Assembly: GCF_028682455.1 (NCBI RefSeq)
Contig: NZ_JANHLD010000005.1
Span: 62,001-126,000 of the forward strand
Length of the DNA stretch: 64,000 nucleotides
Direction of reading: 5' to 3'
From: Pseudomonas putida
Lineage (GTDB): Bacteria > Pseudomonadota > Gammaproteobacteria > Pseudomonadales > Pseudomonadaceae
Positions 1-9,037 of this stretch are shown here, piece after piece. Both the position numbers and the translations under genes were made by a program. Each line of letters begins with the position of its first letter. The stretch's first letter is position 1. The notes beneath the pieces were generated by a model, which made no database searches, was not told where the DNA came from, and saw only the letters and a program-made list of their open reading frames with translations.

Positions 1-539
1 AGGTGTTCATGGGCCTCGCGCTGATGGGCATCGTGGCGCAGGTTGGCTCGTTCAACATGCGTGACATCGTCGACTACCAGGCCCAGAACCTGTGGTTCAT
101 CATTCCGCAGTTCTTCGGTTTCTGCACCTTCTTCATCGCTGGCGTGGCCGTGACTCACCGTCACCCCTTCGACCAGCCGGAAGCAGAACAGGAACTGGCC
201 GACGGTTACCACATTGAATATGCCGGCATGAAGTGGGGCATGTTCTTCGTGGGTGAGTACATCGGCATCATCCTGATCTCGGCGTTGCTGGTAACCCTGT
301 TCTTCGGTGGCTGGCACGGTCCGTTCGGCATCCTGCCGCAAGTACCGTTCCTGTGGTTCGCCCTGAAGACCGCGTTCTTCATCATGCTGTTCATCCTGCT
401 GCGCGCCTCGATTCCGCGCCCGCGCTATGACCAGGTGATGGACTTCAGCTGGAAGTTCTGCCTGCCGCTGACCCTGATCAATTTGCTGGTGACCGCTGCG
501 CTCGTGTTGCTCAACACGCCAGCTGTTGCGGCCCAGTGA
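1..539 (+). CDS. nuoH: NADH-quinone oxidoreductase subunit H (C-terminal part)
   Basis: Membrane subunit of complex I that helps form the quinone-binding chamber and links the peripheral arm to the proton-pumping arm. Only the last ~178 residues are present; the gene is cut by the window edge and its first complete codon here begins at base 3. The fragment is rich in transmembrane helices and carries the conserved acidic loop with residues PFDQPEAEQEL just after a helix, as expected of NuoH. It ends 11 bases before nuoI, in the usual nuoHIJKLMN order, so it belongs to one long transcript. Identification is firm because of the sequence and the six downstream nuo genes. Confidence 0.97.
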   Translation, partial: VFMGLALMGIVAQVGSFNMRDIVDYQAQNLWFIIPQFFGFCTFFIAGVAVTHRHPFDQPEAEQELADGYHIEYAGMKWGMFFVGEYIGIILISALLVTLFFGGWHGPFGILPQVPFLWFALKTAFFIMLFILLRASIPRPRYDQVMDFSWKFCLPLTLINLLVTAALVLLNTPAVAAQ

Positions 540-550
540 GGATTTGACCC

Positions 551-1099
551 ATGTTCAAATATATTGGCGACATCGTTAAGGGCACCGGCACCCAGCTGCG
601 CAGCCTGGTGATGGTGTTCTCTCACGGTTTTCGCAAACGTGACACCCTGCAGTACCCCGAAGAGCCGGTCTACCTGCCGCCACGCTACCGTGGCCGCATC
701 GTCCTGACCCGCGACCCGGATGGCGAAGAGCGCTGCGTAGCTTGCAACCTGTGTGCCGTGGCCTGCCCGGTCGGTTGCATCTCGCTGCAGAAAGCCGAGA
801 CAGAAGACGGCCGTTGGTACCCGGAGTTCTTCCGCATCAACTTCTCCCGTTGCATTTTCTGCGGCCTCTGCGAGGAAGCCTGCCCGACCACCGCGATCCA
901 GCTCACGCCGGATTTCGAAATGGCCGAGTTCAAACGTCAGGATCTGGTGTACGAGAAAGAAGATCTGCTGATCTCCGGTCCCGGCAAGAACCCTGACTAC
1001 AACTTCTACCGTGTTGCAGGTATGGCTGTTGCCGGCAAGCCGAAAGGCGCCGCGCAGAACGAAGCCGAGCCGATCAACGTGAAGAGCTTGCTCCCTTAA
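551..1099 (+). CDS. nuoI: NADH-quinone oxidoreductase subunit I, 2x[4Fe-4S] ferredoxin
   Basis: Peripheral-arm subunit that carries iron-sulfur clusters N6a and N6b and passes electrons towards the quinone site. The 182-residue protein shows two ferredoxin motifs: Cys62, 65, 68, 72 and Cys101, 104, 107, 111, each in the CxxCxxCxxxCP pattern. The length matches the family (about 180). The ATG at 551 follows nuoH by 11 bases with a GAGGA-type ribosome site overlapping the nuoH stop. Its place between nuoH and nuoJ fits the standard operon order. Confidence 0.98.
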   Translation: MFKYIGDIVKGTGTQLRSLVMVFSHGFRKRDTLQYPEEPVYLPPRYRGRIVLTRDPDGEERCVACNLCAVACPVGCISLQKAETEDGRWYPEFFRINFSRCIFCGLCEEACPTTAIQLTPDFEMAEFKRQDLVYEKEDLLISGPGKNPDYNFYRVAGMAVAGKPKGAAQNEAEPINVKSLLP

Positions 1100-1108
1100 G
1101 GAAGAAAG

Positions 1109-1609
1109 ATGGAATTCGCTTTCTATTTCGCATCCGGTGTCGCTGTGGTGTCCACCCTTCGGGTGATCACCAACACCAACCCCGTGCACGCCCTGCTCTA
1201 CCTGATCATTTCGCTGATCTCCGTGGCGATGACCTTCTTCGCCCTCGGCGCTCCGTTCGCCGGTGTCCTGGAAGTGATCGCCTACGCTGGCGCCATCATG
1301 GTGCTGTTCGTCTTCGTGGTGATGATGCTCAACCTGGGGCCGGCTTCGGTCGCCCAGGAACGGGGCTGGCTCAAGCCGGGTATCTGGCTGGGCCCTGTGG
1401 TCCTGGCCTCGCTGCTGCTGCTTGAACTGCTGTATGTGCTGTTCAGCAACCAGAGCGGTGCCAGCATCGGCCACACCACGGTCGACGCCAAGGCAGTCGG
1501 CATCAGCCTGTATGGTCCTTACCTGCTGGTGGTGGAACTGGCCTCGATGCTGCTGCTCGCTGCAGCGGTGACGGCTTTCCATCTCGGCCGCAACGAGGCG
1601 AAGGAGTAA
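1109..1609 (+). CDS. nuoJ: NADH-quinone oxidoreductase subunit J
   Basis: Small integral membrane subunit of complex I (166 residues) with about five predicted hydrophobic helices. The conserved glycine-rich helix around residues 55-75 (EVIAYAGAIMVLFVFVVMML) includes the pi-bulge segment typical of NuoJ, which takes part in coupling quinone reduction to proton pumping. The start follows nuoI by 9 bases behind an AAGGAAG ribosome site. The next gene begins 4 bases after the stop, so translation is probably coupled. Confidence 0.97.
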   Translation: MEFAFYFASGVAVVSTLRVITNTNPVHALLYLIISLISVAMTFFALGAPFAGVLEVIAYAGAIMVLFVFVVMMLNLGPASVAQERGWLKPGIWLGPVVLASLLLLELLYVLFSNQSGASIGHTTVDAKAVGISLYGPYLLVVELASMLLLAAAVTAFHLGRNEAKE

Positions 1610-1613
1610 TCAC

Positions 1614-1922
1614 ATGCCTGCAATTCCTCTCGAACACGGTCTGGCCGTCGCCGGCATCCTGTTCTGCCTCGGTCTGGTCGGCCTGATGGTGCGCCGCAAC
1701 ATTCTTTTCGTGTTGATGAGCCTGGAAATCATGATGAACGCCTCTGCTCTGGCCTTCATCGTCGCCGGTAGCCGCTGGGCGCAGCCAGATGGACAGATCA
1801 TGTTCATCCTGGTGATCAGCCTGGCAGCCGCCGAGGCCAGTATCGGCCTGGCGATCCTGCTGCAGCTGTATCGCCGCTTCCACACTCTCGACATCGATGC
1901 AGCCAGTGAGATGCGCGGATGA
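1614..1922 (+). CDS. nuoK: NADH-quinone oxidoreductase subunit K
   Basis: 102-residue membrane subunit of complex I with three hydrophobic helices, homologous to the MrpC antiporter subunit. The two buried glutamates that matter for proton transfer in this family are visible at Glu38 (in SLEIMMN) and Glu74 (in AAAEASIG). The ribosome site GGAG lies within the last codons of nuoJ, and the stop overlaps the nuoL start by 4 bases (ATGA), which points to translational coupling. Confidence 0.98.
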   Translation: MPAIPLEHGLAVAGILFCLGLVGLMVRRNILFVLMSLEIMMNASALAFIVAGSRWAQPDGQIMFILVISLAAAEASIGLAILLQLYRRFHTLDIDAASEMRG

Positions 1923-3772
1923 ACCTTCTCTTTCTGACTTTCGTATTCCCCCTGATCGGCTTCCTGCTGCTGTCGTTCTCGCGCGGACGGTTCTCGGAGA
2001 ACCTGTCGGCGCTGATCGGCGTGGGCTCGGTGGGCCTCTCGGCCATCGTCGCCGCCTACGTGATCTGGCAGTTCAATGTCGCCCCACCTGAAGGCGGCGC
2101 GTACAGCCAGCTGCTGTGGCAATGGATGTCGGTGGACGGCTTTGCGCCGAACTTCACCCTGTACCTGGACGGCCTGTCGGTCACCATGCTCGGCGTGGTG
2201 GTCGGGGTGGGCTTTTTGATCCACCTGTTCGCGTCCTGGTACATGCGCGGTGAAGCCGGCTATTCGCGCTTCTTCGCCTACACCAACCTGTTCATTGCCA
2301 GCATGTTGTTCCTGATCCTGGGCGACAACCTGCTGTTCATCTACTTCGGTTGGGAAGGCGTGGGCCTGTGCTCGTACCTGTTGATCGGTTTCTACTACAG
2401 CAATCGCAACAACGGTAACGCGGCACTCAAGGCCTTCATCGTCACCCGTATCGGCGACGTGTTCATGGCCATCGGCCTGTTCATCCTGTTCCAGCAACTG
2501 GGCACCCTGAACGTTCAGGAACTGCTGGTGCTGGCGCCGCAGAAATTCCAGGCGGGTGACTTCTGGATGGTCCTGGCCACCCTGATGCTGCTCGGTGGTG
2601 CGGTCGGTAAATCCGCCCAGCTGCCACTGCAGACCTGGCTGGCGGACGCGATGGCCGGTCCTACCCCGGTTTCGGCACTGATCCACGCTGCAACCATGGT
2701 GACCGCGGGCGTCTACCTGATCGCCCGTACCCACGGCCTGTTCGCCCTGGCGCCCGATGTACTGCACCTGGTCGGCGTGGTCGGCGGCGTGACCCTGGTC
2801 CTGGCCGGCTTTGCCGCCCTGGTACAGACCGACATCAAGCGTATCCTCGCCTACTCGACCATGAGCCAGATCGGCTACATGTTCCTGGCCCTGGGCGTGG
2901 GTGCCTGGGACGGCGCGATCTTCCACCTGATGACCCACGCCTTCTTCAAGGCCCTGCTGTTCCTTGCCTCCGGTGCGGTGATCGTTGCCTGCCACCACGA
3001 GCAGAACATCTTCAAGATGGGTGGCCTGTGGAAGAAGCTGCCACTGGCCTATGCCAGCTTCATCGTCGGTGGTGCCGCCCTGGCTGCCCTGCCGATCCTG
3101 ACCGCAGGCTTCTACTCCAAGGACGAGATCCTCTGGGAAGCCTTCGCCAGCGGCAACAGCGGCCTGCTGTACGCCGGCCTGGTCGGTGCGTTCATGACCT
3201 CGCTGTACACCTTCCGCCTGATCTTCATTGCCTTCCACGGCGAAGCCAAGACCGAAGCCCACGCGGGCCACGGTATCTCCCACTGGCTGCCGCTGGGCGT
3301 GCTGATCGTGCTGTCGACCTTCGTCGGTGCCTGGATTCATCCACCGCTGGCGGGCGTGCTGCCGCAGAGCGTCGGCCATGCCGGCGGCGAAGCCAAGCAC
3401 AGCCTGGAGATCGCCTCGGGCGCTATCGCCATCGCCGGTATCCTGCTGGCCGCGGTACTGTTCCTGGGCAAGCGTCGCCTGGTCACGGCCATCGCCAACA
3501 GCGGCATCGGCCGCGTCCTCTCGGCCTGGTGGTTCGCCGCCTGGGGCTTCGACTGGATCTACGACAAGCTGTTCGTCAAACCTTACCTGCTGATCAGCCA
3601 CATCCTGCGCAAGGATCCGGTTGACCGCAGCATTGGCCTGATTCCGCGTATGGCGAAGGGCGGTCATGCCGCCATGAGCAAAACCGAAACCGGTCAGCTG
3701 CGCTGGTACACCGCTTCGATCGCCGTAGGTGCCGTGCTTGTACTCGGTGCCGTTGTTATGGCTGCGGTCTGA
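1919..3772 (+). CDS. nuoL: NADH-quinone oxidoreductase subunit L (antiporter-like)
   Basis: Distal proton-pumping subunit of complex I, 617 residues, the usual length for NuoL. The antiporter-type core is visible, with the conserved helix holding WEGVGLCSYLLIGF near residue 145, the segment KSAQLPLQTWLADAMAGPTPVSALIHAAT, and several membrane lysines and histidines. The extra C-terminal region corresponds to the long lateral helix that braces NuoM and NuoN. The start overlaps the nuoK stop by 4 bases. No disruption is seen. Confidence 0.98.
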   Translation: MNLLFLTFVFPLIGFLLLSFSRGRFSENLSALIGVGSVGLSAIVAAYVIWQFNVAPPEGGAYSQLLWQWMSVDGFAPNFTLYLDGLSVTMLGVVVGVGFLIHLFASWYMRGEAGYSRFFAYTNLFIASMLFLILGDNLLFIYFGWEGVGLCSYLLIGFYYSNRNNGNAALKAFIVTRIGDVFMAIGLFILFQQLGTLNVQELLVLAPQKFQAGDFWMVLATLMLLGGAVGKSAQLPLQTWLADAMAGPTPVSALIHAATMVTAGVYLIARTHGLFALAPDVLHLVGVVGGVTLVLAGFAALVQTDIKRILAYSTMSQIGYMFLALGVGAWDGAIFHLMTHAFFKALLFLASGAVIVACHHEQNIFKMGGLWKKLPLAYASFIVGGAALAALPILTAGFYSKDEILWEAFASGNSGLLYAGLVGAFMTSLYTFRLIFIAFHGEAKTEAHAGHGISHWLPLGVLIVLSTFVGAWIHPPLAGVLPQSVGHAGGEAKHSLEIASGAIAIAGILLAAVLFLGKRRLVTAIANSGIGRVLSAWWFAAWGFDWIYDKLFVKPYLLISHILRKDPVDRSIGLIPRMAKGGHAAMSKTETGQLRWYTASIAVGAVLVLGAVVMAAV

Positions 3773-3811
3773 TATGAACCTTGCGACTTTGCGAAAGGAA
3801 TTGAGCCCGTC

Positions 3812-5344
3812 ATGATTTTGCCTTGGCTGATCCTGATCCCCTTCATCGGCGGCCTGCTGTGCTGGCTGGGTGAGCGCTTCGGCGCCACCCTGCCGCGCTG
3901 GATTGCGCTGCTGACCATGTCCCTGCTGCTTGGTATCGGCCTTTGGCTGTGGGCCAACGGGGACTACACCCTGGCCCCTGCCCCGGGCGCTGCGCCCGAG
4001 TGGGCGGTCGAATTCAAAGTACTGTGGATCGAGCGCTTCGGCATCAGTCTGCACCTGGCTCTCGACGGCCTGTCGCTGCTGATGATCCTGCTCACCGGCC
4101 TGCTCGGTGTGCTCTCGGTACTGTGCTCCTGGAAAGAGATCCAGCGTCACGTCGGCTTCTTCCACCTCAACCTGATGTGGATCCTGGGCGGCGTGGTCGG
4201 CGTGTTCCTGGCCCTGGACCTGTTCCTGTTCTTCTTCTTCTGGGAAATGATGCTGGTGCCGATGTATTTCCTCATCGCGCTCTGGGGTCACAGCTCCTCC
4301 GACGGCAAGAAGACCCGGATCTACGCAGCAACCAAGTTCTTCATCTTCACCCAGGCCAGCGGCCTGATCATGTTGGTGGCGATCCTGGGCCTGGTCCTGG
4401 TCAACTACAGCAATACCGGTGTGATCACCTTCGACTACACCCAGTTGCTCAAGGCCGACCTGCCGGCGGGTACCGAGTACCTGCTGATGCTCGGCTTCTT
4501 CATCGCCTTCGCGGTCAAGCTGCCGGTCGTGCCGTTCCACTCCTGGCTGCCTGACGCGCACGCCCAGGCACCGACCGCAGGTTCGGTCGACCTGGCGGGT
4601 ATCTTGCTGAAAACCGCTGCCTACGGCCTGCTGCGCTTTGCCCTGCCGCTGTTCCCGAATGCCTCGGCCGAATTCGCGCCGATCGCCATGACCCTGGGCC
4701 TGATCGGGATCTTCTACGGTGCGTTCCTGGCGTTCGCCCAGACCGACATCAAGCGCCTGATCGCCTTCTCCAGCGTTTCGCACATGGGCTTCGTGCTGAT
4801 CGGTATCTACTCCGGCAGCCAGCAAGCCCTGCAAGGCGCGGTGATCCAGATGCTGGCCCACGGCCTGTCGGCTGCGGCACTGTTTATCCTCAGCGGCCAG
4901 TTGTACGAGCGCCTGCATACCCGCGACATGCGCCAGATGGGTGGCCTGTGGCACCGCATCGCCTACCTGCCGGCCATCAGCCTGTTCTTCGCAGCAGCCT
5001 CGCTCGGCTTGCCGGGTACCGGTAACTTCGTCGGTGAATTCCTGATCCTGATCGGCAGCTTCGTCAGTGCCCCATGGGTCACCGTGATCGCCACCTCCGG
5101 CCTGGTATTCGGTTCGGTCTACTCGCTGATCATGATCCACCGTGCCTACTTCGGCCCGGCGAAATCCGATGAAGTCCTGGCTGGCATGGATACCCGCGAA
5201 ATGATCATGGTTCTGGGCCTGGCCGGCCTGCTGATCTTGCTGGGCATCTACCCGCAGCCGTTCCTGGACACTTCTGCCGCCACCATGAGCGGTGTGCAGC
5301 AGTGGATCGGTACCGCTTTCACTCAACTCGCTTCGGCCCGGTAA
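3812..5344 (+). CDS. nuoM: NADH-quinone oxidoreductase subunit M (antiporter-like)
   Basis: Second antiporter-like proton channel of complex I, 510 residues, with about 14 hydrophobic helices. Conserved family segments include FFFFWEMMLVPMYFLIALWG, which holds the key membrane glutamate, and KLPVVPFHSWLPDAHAQAPT around residue 235. A 39-base spacer separates it from nuoL, the longest gap in the operon portion seen here; it contains AAAGGAATTGAG as a possible ribosome site upstream of the ATG at 3812. The next gene, nuoN, starts 7 bases after the stop. Confidence 0.98.
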   Translation: MILPWLILIPFIGGLLCWLGERFGATLPRWIALLTMSLLLGIGLWLWANGDYTLAPAPGAAPEWAVEFKVLWIERFGISLHLALDGLSLLMILLTGLLGVLSVLCSWKEIQRHVGFFHLNLMWILGGVVGVFLALDLFLFFFFWEMMLVPMYFLIALWGHSSSDGKKTRIYAATKFFIFTQASGLIMLVAILGLVLVNYSNTGVITFDYTQLLKADLPAGTEYLLMLGFFIAFAVKLPVVPFHSWLPDAHAQAPTAGSVDLAGILLKTAAYGLLRFALPLFPNASAEFAPIAMTLGLIGIFYGAFLAFAQTDIKRLIAFSSVSHMGFVLIGIYSGSQQALQGAVIQMLAHGLSAAALFILSGQLYERLHTRDMRQMGGLWHRIAYLPAISLFFAAASLGLPGTGNFVGEFLILIGSFVSAPWVTVIATSGLVFGSVYSLIMIHRAYFGPAKSDEVLAGMDTREMIMVLGLAGLLILLGIYPQPFLDTSAATMSGVQQWIGTAFTQLASAR

Positions 5345-5351
5345 GAGCGCT

Positions 5352-6821
5352 ATGGACCTGACGATTCAACACTTTATCGCGCTTGCGCCGCTGCTGATCA
5401 CCACCATCACTGTTGTTGTAGTGATGCTGGCGATCGCCTGGCGCCGCAACCACTCGCAAACCTTCCTGTTGTCGACCGTGGGCCTGAACCTGGCCCTGCT
5501 GTCGATCATCCCGGTATTGAAGGTCGTTCCACTGGCGGTCACCCCGCTGCTGACCATCGACAAGTTCGCCTGCCTGTACATGGCGCTGATCCTGATCGCC
5601 ACCCTGGCCTGCGTGACCCTCGCCCATGCCTACCTCGGCGACGGCGGCAAAGGCTACCCGGGCAACCGTGAAGAACTGTACCTGCTGATCCTCATGGCAG
5701 CCCTGGGCGGCCTGGTACTGGTCAGCGCGCAGCACCTGGCTGGCCTGTTCATCGGCCTGGAACTGCTCTCGGTACCGGTCTATGGCCTGGTGGCCTACGC
5801 CTTCTTCAACAAGCGTTCGCTGGAAGCCGGCATCAAGTACATGGTGCTGTCGGCCGCAGGTTCCGCGTTCCTGCTGTTCGGCATGGCCCTGCTGTACGCT
5901 GATGCCGGCAGCCTGAGCTTCGATGGCATCGGCAAGGCTCTGGCCGCGACCAACATGCCAAGCCTGCTGGCCCAGTTGGGCCTGGGCATGATGCTGGTCG
6001 GCCTGGCATTCAAACTGTCGCTGGTACCGTTCCACCTGTGGACGCCGGACGTGTACGAAGGTGCTCCGGCACCGGTGGCCGCCTTCCTGGCCACCGCCAG
6101 CAAGGTTGCCGTGTTCGCCGTGGTCGTACGCCTGTTCATGCTCTCCCCTGCTGCCAGCAGCGGCGTGCTGACCACCGTGCTGTCGGTGATCGCCGTTGCT
6201 TCGATCCTGATCGGTAACCTGCTGGCGCTGACCCAGAGCAACCTCAAGCGTCTGCTCGGTTACTCGTCCATCGCCCACTTCGGCTACCTGCTGATCGCCC
6301 TGGTGGCGAGCAAGGGCCTGGCCGTGGAAGCCATCGGCGTGTACCTGGTCACCTACGTGATCACCAGCCTTGGCGCCTTCGGTGTGATCACCCTGATGTC
6401 CTCGCCGTACAACGGCCGTGACGCCGATGCGCTGTACGAGTACCGCGGCCTGTTCTGGCGTCGCCCGTACCTGACGGCAGTCCTGACCGTGATGATGCTG
6501 TCGCTGGCCGGTATTCCGCTGACCGCAGGCTTCATCGGCAAGTTCTACATCATCGCTACCGGCGTCGAGTCGCAGCTGTGGTGGCTGGTCGGTGCCCTGG
6601 TCATCGGTAGCGCCATCGGCGTGTTCTACTACCTGCGCGTGATGGTCACCCTGTACCTGATCGAGCCTAACCTGCGTCGTCACGATGCTCCGCTGAACTG
6701 GGAACAGCGCACCGGTGGCGTCATGCTGCTGGCAATCGCTATCCTCGCCTTCGTGCTGGGTGTGTACCCGCAGCCGTTGCTGGACATGGTCCAACATGCA
6801 GGCTTGCAACTGATCGGTTGA
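5352..6821 (+). CDS. nuoN: NADH-quinone oxidoreductase subunit N (antiporter-like)
   Basis: Third antiporter-like proton-pumping subunit of complex I, 489 residues. It has the typical FKLSLVPFHLWTPDVYEGAPAPV segment and many hydrophobic helices. The ATG at 5352 (MDLTIQHFIALAP) is preferred over an in-frame upstream codon at 5292 because the latter lies inside nuoM and the family N terminus begins at the chosen residue; TAAGAGCG just before it is a modest ribosome site. It is the last gene of the operon and is followed by a strong intrinsic terminator. Confidence 0.98.
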   Translation: MDLTIQHFIALAPLLITTITVVVVMLAIAWRRNHSQTFLLSTVGLNLALLSIIPVLKVVPLAVTPLLTIDKFACLYMALILIATLACVTLAHAYLGDGGKGYPGNREELYLLILMAALGGLVLVSAQHLAGLFIGLELLSVPVYGLVAYAFFNKRSLEAGIKYMVLSAAGSAFLLFGMALLYADAGSLSFDGIGKALAATNMPSLLAQLGLGMMLVGLAFKLSLVPFHLWTPDVYEGAPAPVAAFLATASKVAVFAVVVRLFMLSPAASSGVLTTVLSVIAVASILIGNLLALTQSNLKRLLGYSSIAHFGYLLIALVASKGLAVEAIGVYLVTYVITSLGAFGVITLMSSPYNGRDADALYEYRGLFWRRPYLTAVLTVMMLSLAGIPLTAGFIGKFYIIATGVESQLWWLVGALVIGSAIGVFYYLRVMVTLYLIEPNLRRHDAPLNWEQRTGGVMLLAIAILAFVLGVYPQPLLDMVQHAGLQLIG

Positions 6822-6838
6822 TCAGCGACGCTACACCA

Positions 6839-6870
6839 AACACCCCGCCTCGGCGGGGTGTTTTGTTTTT
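6839..6870 (+). terminator. Rho-independent terminator of the nuo operon
   Basis: The perfect inverted repeat CACCCCGCC-TC-GGCGGGGTG is followed directly by TTTTGTTTTT. It sits about 18 bases after the nuoN stop and no other gene intervenes, so it most likely ends the complex I transcript. Confidence 0.93.
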
Positions 6871-6970
6871 ACCTGTCGTTGCCGGCAATGAGGCCGGTAC
6901 AAGTCGGCGACTGTGCTTTGCCTGAAGATTGCGACGTCAGATACCCGCTCACAGTCCCGGAACCCCATCG

Positions 6971-9037
6971 ATGCGTCCCACCCTACCCCGCTCCTCCCTC
7001 GCCTTGCTGATCTCCTGCGCCGCCTCGGCCCAGGCCAGCGAAGGCATCGAACTTGGCCAGGTACTGATCCAGGAACAGGAACAAAGCGAGCTGCAGGACG
7101 CTCGTGAGCGTCTGCAGCAAGTGCCGGGTGCTACCAATCTGGTCGACATGCAGCGCGTGGAGCAGGGCCGGGTCGCCACCAACCAGGATGTACTGGCCTA
7201 CCAGCCGGGCGTCTTCGCCCAGTCGGCAGGCAACGACGGCATCAAGTTGTCGATCCGCGGTTCAGGCATCAACCGCGCACCCGGCAGCCACGGCTCCGGT
7301 GTCTACACGATGTTCGACGGCTTGCCGCTGACCGGTCCAGGCGGCACCCCATACGAACTGTTCGAGCCCCTGTGGTTGAGCCGCGCCGAAGTGCTGCGCG
7401 GTGCCAACGGCTTTGACCGCGGGGCCCTGGCCCTGGGTGGCGCCATCGACTACATCACCCACACCGGCTATGACGCTGCGCCGTTGCAGGTGCGCTACGA
7501 ACTGGGCAGCCGCGGCTATGCCAAGCGCCAGGTCAGCTCGGGTCAGGTACTGGGCGACCTGGATTACTACGTGGCCCTGACCGATGCCGAGTACGACGGT
7601 TATCAGGAGCACAGCAGCGGCAGCAGCAAGGGCATCGCCGCCAACGTTGGCTACCGCTTCAACCCGAACCTGGAAACCCGCTTCTACCTGCGTTACCGGG
7701 AAACCGAGAACGACCTGGCCGGACGCCTGACCAAAGAGCAGATCAAGCATGATCCGCGGGCGGCCAACCCGGCCTACCTGACACGCGATGACAGCCGCCC
7801 GCAACCGGGCAGTACCTGGCTGGGAAACAAGACCACCTTCTATCTCGATGAAGATTCGCAGCTGGAAGCCGGCCTTGTCTATCACGACTATCCGATGGAT
7901 CTGCGTGAAGGGCCGATGCGACTGAAGGTCGCCTACACCGACGTCAGCGGTACCTTGGATTATCAACGCCGTCACACCCTGTTCGGCCACGAGAGTAAAA
8001 CCACCATCGGCTGGCGCACCACCAAACACCTGCCCAATAGCGGTGCTTCGCAATACACGCGGGTGAATGGGGTACCCAGTGCGAAAACCCGTGATTTTAC
8101 CTATCAGGGCTCGGACACCGTCGTGCACGTCGGCAACGAGCTGGAGCTGATCCCGGACCTGTGGCTGACCAGCGGCCTTGCCATGATCTACACGCGACGC
8201 GAAAGCGCCGTCACCTACCCGGAAAACGGCGGCAAGGTCAGCCAACATGACTGGGACTATGCACCGCGCCTGGGGCTGCGCTACGACCTGAACCCCAACC
8301 TGCAGCTGTACGGCAACCTCAGCCGGTCGGTAGAGCCGCCACACCCCTGGGCGCTGATCTGGAGTTCGCCGGCGGTCAACGGCCTGCAGACCCAACCGAT
8401 CGAGATGCAAAACCAGACCGCTACCACCCTGGAGCTGGGCGCACGGGGTGACGCGGCAATCGGGCGCTGGGACCTGGCCTGGTACTACGCCGATGTACGC
8501 CACGAGCTACTGGCCGTGGAGATCGTCCCGGGCCTGCCCGCTGCCGAATTCAATGCCAGCCCCACAGTACACCAAGGGGTGGAAGCGGGCCTGGACAGCC
8601 TGCTGTGGGCCCGTGGCGACGTGGGCAGACTGTCGCTGCGCCAGGCCTACACCTTCAGCGACTTCCACTACCGTGATGACGATACCTTCGGCGACAACCG
8701 GCTGCCGGGTATCCCGATGCACTACTACCAGGCCGAACTGCGCTTCGACCTGCCCAGTGGCCTGTATGCCGGGCTCAACACCCAGATGGCCTCCAAGGTC
8801 CAGGTCGACTATGCCAACAGCTACCCCACCGATGCCTACGCCCTGCTTGGCGCCACCCTGGGCTACAACTCGCCCAAGCAGGACTGGCAGACCTGGCTCG
8901 ACCTGCGCAACCTGACCAACAAGCGTTACGCCGCCACGGTGACGCCTGGTTTCAACGACAGGGGCCAGGACATTGCCCGCTCGACTCCCGGGGAAGGTTT
9001 CGGGGTCTATGCCGGGGTGTCCTACAGCTTCCGCTAA
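6971..9037 (+). CDS. TonB-dependent outer membrane receptor
   Basis: Outer membrane gated channel that imports an iron chelate or similar ligand using TonB energy; the ligand cannot be read from sequence. The 688-residue protein starts with a signal peptide cut near ASA-QAS. It then has a plug domain (roughly residues 30-150, with the LSIRGSGI and FDGLPL segments) and a 22-strand barrel ending in an aromatic residue (YSFR). There is no N-terminal STN signalling domain and no sigma/anti-sigma pair nearby, so it is probably a plain transporter controlled elsewhere, perhaps by Fur. The ATG at 6971 was chosen because the signal peptide starts there. Its stop overlaps the stop of the convergent permease gene. 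Confidence 0.85.
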   Translation: MRPTLPRSSLALLISCAASAQASEGIELGQVLIQEQEQSELQDARERLQQVPGATNLVDMQRVEQGRVATNQDVLAYQPGVFAQSAGNDGIKLSIRGSGINRAPGSHGSGVYTMFDGLPLTGPGGTPYELFEPLWLSRAEVLRGANGFDRGALALGGAIDYITHTGYDAAPLQVRYELGSRGYAKRQVSSGQVLGDLDYYVALTDAEYDGYQEHSSGSSKGIAANVGYRFNPNLETRFYLRYRETENDLAGRLTKEQIKHDPRAANPAYLTRDDSRPQPGSTWLGNKTTFYLDEDSQLEAGLVYHDYPMDLREGPMRLKVAYTDVSGTLDYQRRHTLFGHESKTTIGWRTTKHLPNSGASQYTRVNGVPSAKTRDFTYQGSDTVVHVGNELELIPDLWLTSGLAMIYTRRESAVTYPENGGKVSQHDWDYAPRLGLRYDLNPNLQLYGNLSRSVEPPHPWALIWSSPAVNGLQTQPIEMQNQTATTLELGARGDAAIGRWDLAWYYADVRHELLAVEIVPGLPAAEFNASPTVHQGVEAGLDSLLWARGDVGRLSLRQAYTFSDFHYRDDDTFGDNRLPGIPMHYYQAELRFDLPSGLYAGLNTQMASKVQVDYANSYPTDAYALLGATLGYNSPKQDWQTWLDLRNLTNKRYAATVTPGFNDRGQDIARSTPGEGFGVYAGVSYSFR

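Noticed and set aside
1610..5326. A 1238-codon open frame on the minus strand
   Set aside because: It lies antisense to nuoK, nuoL and nuoM, has Gln/Asp/His/Gly-biased composition typical of reversed GC-rich coding DNA, and shows no recognisable domain or ribosome site.
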